From contig CBDUSP010000008.1 of NCBI GenBank assembly GCA_965370365.1, positions 1 through 44,577 on the forward strand: DNA of 44,577 nucleotides, in the 5' to 3' direction. Made by a program: the position numbers and the translations under genes. A model generated the notes under the pieces. That model saw only the letters and a list, made by a program, of their open reading frames with translations, did not search any database and had not been told where the DNA came from. The DNA comes from DAIDHZ01 sp965370365. Its GTDB lineage: Bacteria; Chlamydiota; Chlamydiia; Chlamydiales; SM23-39. Shown piece after piece: positions 39,488 to 44,577 of this stretch (its first letter is position 1; the number at the start of each line of letters is the position of its first letter).

Positions 39488-40336
39488 GTGAAAGAAATTA
39501 CTCCTAGCATGGTGAAAAAGCTTCGTGAGCGCACGGGCATTGGTATGGGCAAGTGTAAAGAAGCTCTTGTCTTGGCAGAAGGCGATATTGAGAAAGCGAT
39601 TGATACTTTACGAAAAGCAGGGATGGCAGCGGGAGTAAAGAAAGAGGGGAGAGAGACCAAAGAAGGGATTATCCTTACAGGTTCAAATAGCGAATTTCTC
39701 GTTCTTATAGAGGCAAATGTTGAGACAGACTTTGTGGCGCAGAACGATCGTTTTAAGCAGTTTTGTCAGGACGTTATTGATCAGGCATTGGAGACAAAGC
39801 CGGCCTCTTTAGAAGCTCTCATGGAGCAGCCCTATTCTAAGGACAAGTCGATCACGCTCGAGCAGTACAGAAACCTTGTCATTCAGGCTCTTGGAGAGAA
39901 TATACAGGTGCGTAAATGTGATGTGATTTCAAAGCATGCAAATAGCTCTTACGGAATCTACTCTCATATGGGGGGTAAGCTCGTTGTTGTGATTGAAATT
40001 GCTGGTGATTCCGGTCAGGAATCTACTGCAAAAGAAATTGCGATGCATGTTGCTGCAGAAAATCCTGAGTATCTCAAAAAAGAAGAAATTCCTCCTCACA
40101 TTCTTGCAAGGGAAGAGGAGATTGCAAAATCCCAAGTTCAGGGAAAACCAGCAAACATCATCGATAAGATTGTTGATGGGAAGATCAAAGCCTTTGTGGA
40201 CCAAGTTTGCTTAATTCACCAAAAGTATGTGAAAGACAGCTCCATGACTGTGCAGCAATTTCTAGAAAACCAAGCGAAGAAGTTAGGTAAAGAACTCTCC
40301 GTTAAGTGTTTTTGGCGCTGGAGAGTAGGTCAGTAA
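39488..40336 (+). CDS. tsf: Elongation factor Ts
   Basis: EF-Ts recycles EF-Tu-GDP to EF-Tu-GTP. The 282-residue protein starts at GTG 39488, with AAGGTGA 7 bases upstream. It has the N-terminal UBA-like domain (VKKLRERTGIGMGKCKEAL), the conserved TDFVAQNDRFKQF block and the core and coiled regions in normal order. The C-terminus FWRWRVGQ is in the expected place for the family. The TAA stop at 40334-40336 is made by the first bases of an element A copy, which fills the whole gap to pyrH. Confidence 0.96.
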   Translation: MKEITPSMVKKLRERTGIGMGKCKEALVLAEGDIEKAIDTLRKAGMAAGVKKEGRETKEGIILTGSNSEFLVLIEANVETDFVAQNDRFKQFCQDVIDQALETKPASLEALMEQPYSKDKSITLEQYRNLVIQALGENIQVRKCDVISKHANSSYGIYSHMGGKLVVVIEIAGDSGQESTAKEIAMHVAAENPEYLKKEEIPPHILAREEEIAKSQVQGKPANIIDKIVDGKIKAFVDQVCLIHQKYVKDSSMTVQQFLENQAKKLGKELSVKCFWRWRVGQ

Positions 40337-40502
40337 AGGAGATGCTGAATAACTGCTTTGCCCGGGATTCGAGCTAAAAACGTCAAAAAAGTTAATTTGG
40401 AGATCGGAATTAACTTTTTCAAGTTATTGCAGATCGAAAATTAACTTTTTTGACGGATTTTAATCGAAGAGCGGGCGAATGAGTGATTCAGTGTTTCCTA
40501 AA
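40334..40502. repeat. Element A, copy 5, between tsf and pyrH
   Basis: The left end TAAAGGAGATGCTGAATAAC and the right end GTGATTCAGTGTTTCCTA are inverted repeats. The core (AAAGTTAATTTGGAGATCGG with GCAGATCGAAAATTAACTTT) matches the subfamily at 14233. The first three bases are the tsf stop codon, and the right end contains an ATG at 40479 that opens the pyrH frame. Confidence 0.88.
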
Positions 40503-41225
40503 GCAATGCCAAAGCCTGCCTATAAAAGAGTTTTGCTTAAACTATCTGGCGAGGCTCTTATGGGCAAACAGCAGTTTGGAGTCGATCCTGAAATCTGCTT
40601 TGAAATAGCCTCCCAAGTAAAGCGGCTTTGTGATCTTGGCGTCCAAGTTTCTTTAGTTGTTGGCGGTGGCAATATTTTCCGGGGCGCGCATGCAGCAAAG
40701 CTTTGCATGGAAAGGACCCCGGCCGATCACATTGGCATGCTCGCAACAATCATCAATGGCATTTCTCTGCAGCAAGCGTTCGAAAGAATCTCTTGCGAAA
40801 GCCGAATTATGAGCGCGATTTCATGCGATGTGATGGCGGAGTCCTATTCGTGGAAGAATGCGATCCACTATTTGAAAAAAGGGATTGTTCTTATTTTCGT
40901 CGGAGGAACAGGAAATCCTTATTTCACAACAGATTCGGCGGCCGCGCTCCGCGCCCTGGAAACTGGATCAGAAGTCTTTTTCAAGGCGACAAAAGTTGAT
41001 GGCATCTACGATAAGGACCCGATACAGTTTGCTGATGCAAAAAAGTTCGAGCAAATTTCTTATAGTGAGGTTCTTAAGCTAAATCTTCAAGTGATGGATA
41101 CGACTGCAGTTGCTCTTGCCCAAGCAAATCGTATTCCAATTCGCGTCTTTAATTTATTTTCTAAAGATAGCTTAGTAAAAGCTGTCTGTAATCAATCTGT
41201 TGGAACTTTGGTGGAGGGATCATGA
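40479..41225 (+). CDS. pyrH: Uridylate kinase (UMP kinase)
   Basis: PyrH phosphorylates UMP to UDP. Motifs of the amino-acid-kinase fold are present: RVLLKLSGEALMG, VVGGGNIFRGAHA, GTGNPYFTTDSAAALRALE and KVDGIYDKDP. Two starts are possible. ATG 40479 lies inside element A and adds nine residues (MSDSVFPKA). ATG 40506 gives MPKPAYKRVLLKLSGEAL, where the family usually begins. Neither has a clear ribosome-binding site; AGAGCGGG before the first is the better of two weak candidates. The gene overlaps frr by 4 bases. How it is translated after insertion of the element is an open question. Confidence 0.95.
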   Translation: MSDSVFPKAMPKPAYKRVLLKLSGEALMGKQQFGVDPEICFEIASQVKRLCDLGVQVSLVVGGGNIFRGAHAAKLCMERTPADHIGMLATIINGISLQQAFERISCESRIMSAISCDVMAESYSWKNAIHYLKKGIVLIFVGGTGNPYFTTDSAAALRALETGSEVFFKATKVDGIYDKDPIQFADAKKFEQISYSEVLKLNLQVMDTTAVALAQANRIPIRVFNLFSKDSLVKAVCNQSVGTLVEGS

Positions 41226-41776
41226 GCCAAGTTGAAAATCAAGCAAAAGCAGCCATGCAGGTGGCACTCGATCATTTAAAGCAGGAATTAAAAGCGCTTC
41301 GAACAGGAAGGGCCAATGCTGCGATGTTTGATAAGGTCACAGTTGAGGCCTATGGCTCTCAAATGAAACTCAAAGAACTTGCAAGCCTCTCTGTTCCAGA
41401 GCCACGTCAGGTTGTGATCACTCCCTTTGATTTTTCAACTGCAAACGCGATAAAAAAAGGGATAGACGCTGCGAATTTAGGCGTGAATCCGATGATTGAT
41501 GGGAAAGTGCTCCGCATTAATATCCCCCCGATGGATGAGGCCTTGCGTAAGCAGATCGCAAAGCAGTGCAAGGAGCTTGGGGAAAAATCAAAGATTGTTG
41601 TCCGGGAATCCCGGCGTAAATACAACGAGATGGTCCGCAAACAAAAAGCAGATGGCGATATCCCTGAAGATGCGATGAAGCGGCTTGAGAAAACAATTCA
41701 GGATCTAACAGATCGTTTTTGCAAAGAAATTGATGGGATAGTGTCCGAAAAAGAGAAAGAAGTAATGACGATCTGA
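41222..41776 (+). CDS. frr: Ribosome-recycling factor
   Basis: RRF splits post-termination ribosomes together with EF-G. The 184-residue protein has the standard length and blocks: LKQELKALRTGRANAAMFD, VEAYGSQMKLKELASLSVPE, GKVLRINIPPMDEALRKQI and the long C-terminal helix ending SEKEKEVMTI. ATG 41222 overlaps the pyrH stop (ATGA), and AGGGATC just upstream may help. It is the last protein gene of the translation cluster; a tRNA promoter follows within 25 bases. Confidence 0.97.
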   Translation: MSQVENQAKAAMQVALDHLKQELKALRTGRANAAMFDKVTVEAYGSQMKLKELASLSVPEPRQVVITPFDFSTANAIKKGIDAANLGVNPMIDGKVLRINIPPMDEALRKQIAKQCKELGEKSKIVVRESRRKYNEMVRKQKADGDIPEDAMKRLEKTIQDLTDRFCKEIDGIVSEKEKEVMTI

Positions 41777-41798
41777 TGCGTCTAATTTTCTTTCTTCA

Positions 41799-41828
41799 TT
41801 GCATAAAATAGATCTGCTAGGATAAAAT
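41799..41828 (+). promoter_or_regulatory. Promoter for tRNA-Glu and tRNA-Lys
   Basis: TTGCAT (41799-41804) and TAAAAT (41823-41828) are separated by 18 bases, and the tRNA-Glu gene starts 18 bases after the -10 box. The spacing and position fit a vegetative promoter well. Confidence 0.6.
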
Positions 41829-41846
41829 TGGCAACGAATTTTTAAT

Positions 41847-41921
41847 GGCCCCGTCGTCTAGCCTGGTCCAGGACACCGGATTTTCATTCCGGCGACACGG
41901 GTTCGAATCCCGTCGGGGTCA
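41847..41921 (+). tRNA. tRNA-Glu (anticodon TTC)
   Basis: GGCCCCG pairs with CGGGGTC (one G-U), with discriminator A at 41921. The anticodon stem CCGGA/TCCGG encloses TTTTCAT, giving anticodon TTC. The T arm is CGGG-TTCGAAT-CCCG. CCA is not encoded. It lies 17 bases before tRNA-Lys, with a T8 run between them. Confidence 0.96.
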
Positions 41922-41938
41922 TTTGTTTAGTTTTTTTT

Positions 41939-42010
41939 GGGACTTTAGCTCAGGGGTAGAGCATCTCACTTTTAATGAGAGGGTCGATGGTTCGAAACCA
42001 TCAAGTCCCA
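41939..42010 (+). tRNA. tRNA-Lys (anticodon TTT)
   Basis: GGGACTT pairs with AAGTCCC, with discriminator A at 42010. The D arm is GCTC/GAGC. The anticodon stem TCTCA/TGAGA encloses CTTTTAA, giving anticodon TTT. The T arm is GATGG-TTCGAAA-CCATC. All stems are perfect. CCA is not encoded. The palindromic element B starts 12 bases downstream. Confidence 0.96.
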
Positions 42011-42022
42011 AATTTTTTATCT

Positions 42023-42191
42023 AGGTAGCGTCGTCAAACTCAGGGTTCATCGATTTTGAGGATTATTTTGGCCGATTTTTGATTTTCTCAAATGGGGTTA
42101 TATACACGTATATTACCCCATTTGAGAAAATCAAAAAATCGGCTCAAAAGAACCTCAAAATCGACAGAACCTGAATTTGACGACACTACCT
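42023..42191. repeat. Element B, copy 1 (near-perfect 169-bp palindrome)
   Basis: The left arm AGGTAGCGTCGTCAAACTCA and the right arm TGAATTTGACGACACTACCT begin and end an inverted repeat with arms of about 82 bases and only a handful of mismatches. The centre is an AT-rich TATATACACGTATATT. The inner part (GGCCGATTTTTGATTTTCTC, then AAATGGGG) resembles the palindrome at 26646-26810. The right end contains the TAG stop codon of the MFS gene on the minus strand. No gene lies inside it. Confidence 0.88.
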
Positions 42192-43403
42192 GGCTGCCTT
42201 CGCAGCCTTTCTTTCCTGAATCAACATGAAGACGAATCCAGCTGACCCGATGCAAAGAGCAATTGGAATTACACCAATTCCATAGACAATGGCTTGAGGG
42301 TTTGTTGCGCCACCTGTAGCATCAATGACCTTTCCCATGATCGTGTGAAAAACATATCCAAAGACCATGATAATCATGTTTGCGATGGCGGTTGTTAGTC
42401 CTGCAATTTGTTCGCGTACGTAGGTTGAGATTTTGTAGATCGCCAAAATCTGATACGCGCAGCACACACCGATAATCACAAAATTTAAGCTAATGCTCAT
42501 GTGAGATTGGGGATAGCCAAGGAGGAGAATAAAGCCAGCGATCATGGCAATACCCGTTCCAACGATTGTAAGGAGATAATTCCCAACTCTATCAGCAATC
42601 AAGCTAAGCAGCGGAGAGCCAAAGCACATACCAATAAAGATGATGGAGGGGAGACTTGCAGAAATCCCTGCGTCAAGGCCACATACGTTGCTTAAAAAAG
42701 CAGTTGCCCAAACATCTGCAAACCCTTCTAAGGGAGCGACCATAAGCCCTGCAAAAAGGCAGCTCCAAATCACGCGTGGGTTTTTAAAAACTTCTTTGAT
42801 ATTCGATCCAACAGTACTCGTTATCAAGGGCTTTGTGTTTGGAACGATCCAATACGTAGTAAGGGTTAGAAGCGCTCCCATTAAAGCAAATATATAAATG
42901 ACAGCTTCGTAGCCAAACGCCTGTTTCATAAAGTCAACAGGGCCGCCTCCATAGATCGCTCCAACAAGTCCGATCATCACAGATAGGCTAAGCATGCGAG
43001 GAAAACGTTCTTCTTTAAACGTCATCCGAATAATTTTAAAGACGCCCAAGATCGCGGCAGAAGAGCCAAGCCCAATCAAAAATCTTCCTAAAATCGAAAA
43101 GAGCCAGTGATCTGTCATCGCAAGGGGAAGAATCCCTAAGACAGTCAAGAGCATACAGCCGCTCATCACCTTTCTTGGTCCATAGCGATCGAGCATCACC
43201 CCCACAGGTAAATGCATTAAAGCGTAGCCGAGATAATAGACTCCTGAAAACTGGCCAAAAGTAACCGTATCGATCTGAAATTTTTCAATGATGTCATGGA
43301 GCATGACATTTGGCATCACTCTTAACACGTATTGATACGCGTAGAATAAAGAAGCGACGATCCAGATAGTCCAGACACTCAAACGCGATTTTGAAAAACT
43401 CAC
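42186..43403 (-). CDS. Major facilitator superfamily transporter
   Basis: GTG 43403 is chosen because AGGGAG lies 7 bases upstream and the family-like N-terminus (FSKSRLSVWTIWIVASLFYA) follows; the longer frame uses a TTG without support. The 405 residues contain about 12 hydrophobic segments and MFS motif A between helices 2 and 3 (GVMLDRYGPRKVM). A shorter loop repeats in the second half (SLIADRVGNYLL). The start VASLFYAYQYVLRVMPNVM is typical of the sugar-phosphate/organic-anion porter branch seen in intracellular bacteria. The substrate cannot be assigned. The last codon and stop overlap element B. Confidence 0.88.
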   Translation of the reverse strand: MSFSKSRLSVWTIWIVASLFYAYQYVLRVMPNVMLHDIIEKFQIDTVTFGQFSGVYYLGYALMHLPVGVMLDRYGPRKVMSGCMLLTVLGILPLAMTDHWLFSILGRFLIGLGSSAAILGVFKIIRMTFKEERFPRMLSLSVMIGLVGAIYGGGPVDFMKQAFGYEAVIYIFALMGALLTLTTYWIVPNTKPLITSTVGSNIKEVFKNPRVIWSCLFAGLMVAPLEGFADVWATAFLSNVCGLDAGISASLPSIIFIGMCFGSPLLSLIADRVGNYLLTIVGTGIAMIAGFILLLGYPQSHMSISLNFVIIGVCCAYQILAIYKISTYVREQIAGLTTAIANMIIMVFGYVFHTIMGKVIDATGGATNPQAIVYGIGVIPIALCIGSAGFVFMLIQERKAAKAAR

Positions 43404-43493
43404 TTTACACTCCCTAGAGACAGCAATTTTACCAGAGCAAATAGAAAAAAACAAGATTGCGATGAAGTCTCTAATCCATTAAGCTTGTACAGC

Positions 43494-44558
43494 ATGCGAC
43501 TTTGTGGAATCAATACTGGAACGGAATTTCATCTACTCGATCATATCGCCCCTTTGGCGTTTTTGATGAAGATGCCGCTTATTGTGACAGAGGAGATCAA
43601 TTATAAACTTAGCAAAAAGTATTATCCCCAAGTCAAGACCCTCTATGAGCCAGACTTAGAATTTAAGCTTGCTTGGCTTGCGGAAGAGTTCGATGCACTT
43701 TTTGAATGTAGATATTGGGGGGGGCATCTTAAGGAACTTTTCCAGACTCTCTATGGGAAGTCGATGCGCCTTGTTTTTTGTCCGCATGGGCAGTCAGATA
43801 AAGGATTTAGGCATCCCACACTCGCGCCGTATAAAAGCCAAGATGCTGTTCTTTTGTATGGGGATTTGATGATTGACATGTTGAAGGAACTTGGGTGCTG
43901 GCCATCGATTTCTAGTTCTGCGGTTGTAGGCAACTACCGATCTATATTCTACGAAAAACATCGCCAATTTTATGACGATCTTGCGAAAGAAGAACTTCCC
44001 TTGAACAAAAAAAATAAAACGCTTCTTTATGCGCCTACGTGGAACGATTCTGATGGGGCCACGACTTTTTTTGAGCATGGAAAAGAGGTGATCCGATCTC
44101 TTCCATCGGATTGGAATTTAATTCTTCGGGTGCATCCCTTGTTAGAGCAGAGAGATCCAGCGCTTTTTTACTCAATTGCAGCTGAAGCGGATACAAAGCC
44201 AAATGCTTTTCTTCTCGGTGAATTTCCTCCAGTATATCCGGTTCTTGCGCTTGCGGACGTCTATCTTGGGGATGCATCTTCTGTTGGTTATGATTTTCTA
44301 TATTTTCAAAAACCGATGTTTTCATTTCCAGATGAGCGGGGGCCAAGACTTCAGTCTTGTGGGACGGTGATTGATCCAGAGAAAAACATTTATCTCCAGA
44401 TTGATACAAAAAACGGGCATGTAAATACGCAAAAAGAGCTCTATCAGTTTGCATTCAATGCATCCATTTCGGAGGACTTGTTGCGTGCGAACATTCTTAA
44501 GGAGATACTGAACAACTCATTCGCCAGCCCTTCGGCCAAAATTCACCGAAAAAGTTAA
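43494..44558 (+). CDS. CDP-glycerol glycerophosphotransferase-like protein
   Basis: I start at ATG 43494; a TTG three codons upstream is possible, and neither has a clear ribosome-binding site. The 354 residues show the GT-B-type Glyphos_transf fold: LVFCPHGQSDKGFRHP, then KTLLYAPTWNDSDGATT, LILRVHPLLEQ and YLGDASSVGYDFLYFQKPMF. These are the blocks of TagB/TagF-type glycerophosphotransferases that build teichoic-acid-like polymers. In a Gram-negative chlamydial relative it more likely modifies a surface glycan. The last 21 residues (from about LKEILNNSFASPSAKIHRKS) and the TAA stop are encoded by element A copy 6, so the original C-terminus has been replaced. Confidence 0.82.
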   Translation: MRLCGINTGTEFHLLDHIAPLAFLMKMPLIVTEEINYKLSKKYYPQVKTLYEPDLEFKLAWLAEEFDALFECRYWGGHLKELFQTLYGKSMRLVFCPHGQSDKGFRHPTLAPYKSQDAVLLYGDLMIDMLKELGCWPSISSSAVVGNYRSIFYEKHRQFYDDLAKEELPLNKKNKTLLYAPTWNDSDGATTFFEHGKEVIRSLPSDWNLILRVHPLLEQRDPALFYSIAAEADTKPNAFLLGEFPPVYPVLALADVYLGDASSVGYDFLYFQKPMFSFPDERGPRLQSCGTVIDPEKNIYLQIDTKNGHVNTQKELYQFAFNASISEDLLRANILKEILNNSFASPSAKIHRKS

Positions 44559-44577
44559 TTTTCGATCTGCAATAACT
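44495..44577. repeat. Element A, copy 6, cut by the window end
   Basis: The end CTTAAGGAGATACTGAACAA is followed by CATTCGCCAGCCCTTCGGCC and CACCGAAAAAGTTAATTTTC. This matches the right end of the copy at 14233-14399 in inverted orientation. Only about half of the element lies in the window. It supplies the 3' end of the glycosyltransferase-like gene. Confidence 0.85.

Noticed and set aside
43485..43493. TTG start for the glycosyltransferase-like gene
   Set aside because: No ribosome-binding site supports it, and the ATG three codons later is the simpler choice.
621..44577. Reading element A copies as a CRISPR array or as REP-type sequences
   Set aside because: The copies are dispersed, about 170 bp long with terminal inverted repeats, and have no regular spacers or cas genes, so MITE-like elements fit better.

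Overview
The window reads as chromosomal DNA of a member of the Chlamydiota, most likely an environmental (amoeba- or arthropod-associated) lineage rather than Chlamydia itself. From my memory of the Chlamydia gene map, several neighbourhoods match: mnmG-lplA, tatD-tolQ-tolR-tolA-tolB-pal-LysM lipoprotein, nth-mnmE, ruvA-ruvC, gpsA beside a UDP-N-acetylhexosamine pyrophosphorylase-like gene, and pbp2 followed by rpsB-tsf-pyrH-frr. Departures from Chlamydiaceae include a heme O synthase end, a murI, several non-Pmp outer-membrane barrels, UDP-glucuronate-modifying enzymes, an AbiE toxin-antitoxin pair and many palindromic repeats. The exact family is an inference; no 16S rRNA gene is present.

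Layout. 1-800: end of ctaB, a small hydrophobic gene broken in a G7 tract, and a repeat. 794-4631 (minus): a repeat-containing autotransporter-like protein and a DEAD-box helicase. 4810-7472 (plus): a 29-residue basic ribosomal-type protein, mnmG and lplA. 7500-9106 (minus): an unknown protein and tatD. 9132-14200 (plus): an overlapping Tol-Pal envelope operon ending in murI. 14415-19287 (plus): an OmpR-type regulator, a MOMP-like barrel, a secreted GH64/thaumatin-like protein and a second barrel. 19279-22415 (minus): nth, mnmE, ruvA, ruvC. 22447-25195 (plus): a heptosyltransferase and a GT9-pyrophosphorylase fusion. 25179-26473 (minus): three small membrane-type proteins. 26849-29292 (plus): gpsA and nnr. 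29246-33603: UDP-glucuronate 4-epimerase, a Wza-like lipoprotein, AbiE and UDP-glucuronate decarboxylase. 33593-38002 (minus): an unknown helical protein and PBP2 with a large insertion. 38482-42010 (plus): tRNA-Gly, rpsB-tsf-pyrH-frr, tRNA-Glu and tRNA-Lys. 42186-43403 (minus): an MFS transporter. 43494-44558 (plus): a CDP-glycerol transferase-like protein.

The most striking feature is a dispersed family of roughly 170-bp inverted-repeat elements (called element A here; six copies plus a remnant), with near-identical ends reading about AAGGAGACACTGA. It sits tightly against genes and in several places supplies their stop codons, start codons or C-terminal residues (tsf, pyrH, the glycosyltransferase at 44558, the unknown gene at 7500). 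A second palindrome type (element B, two copies) forms near-perfect 165-169 bp hairpins, one carrying the stop codon of the MFS gene. Functionally the window is dominated by envelope biology: the Tol-Pal machine, PBP2, MurI, LPS heptosylation, UDP-sugar formation and outer-membrane barrels, plus tRNA modification, DNA repair and translation genes.
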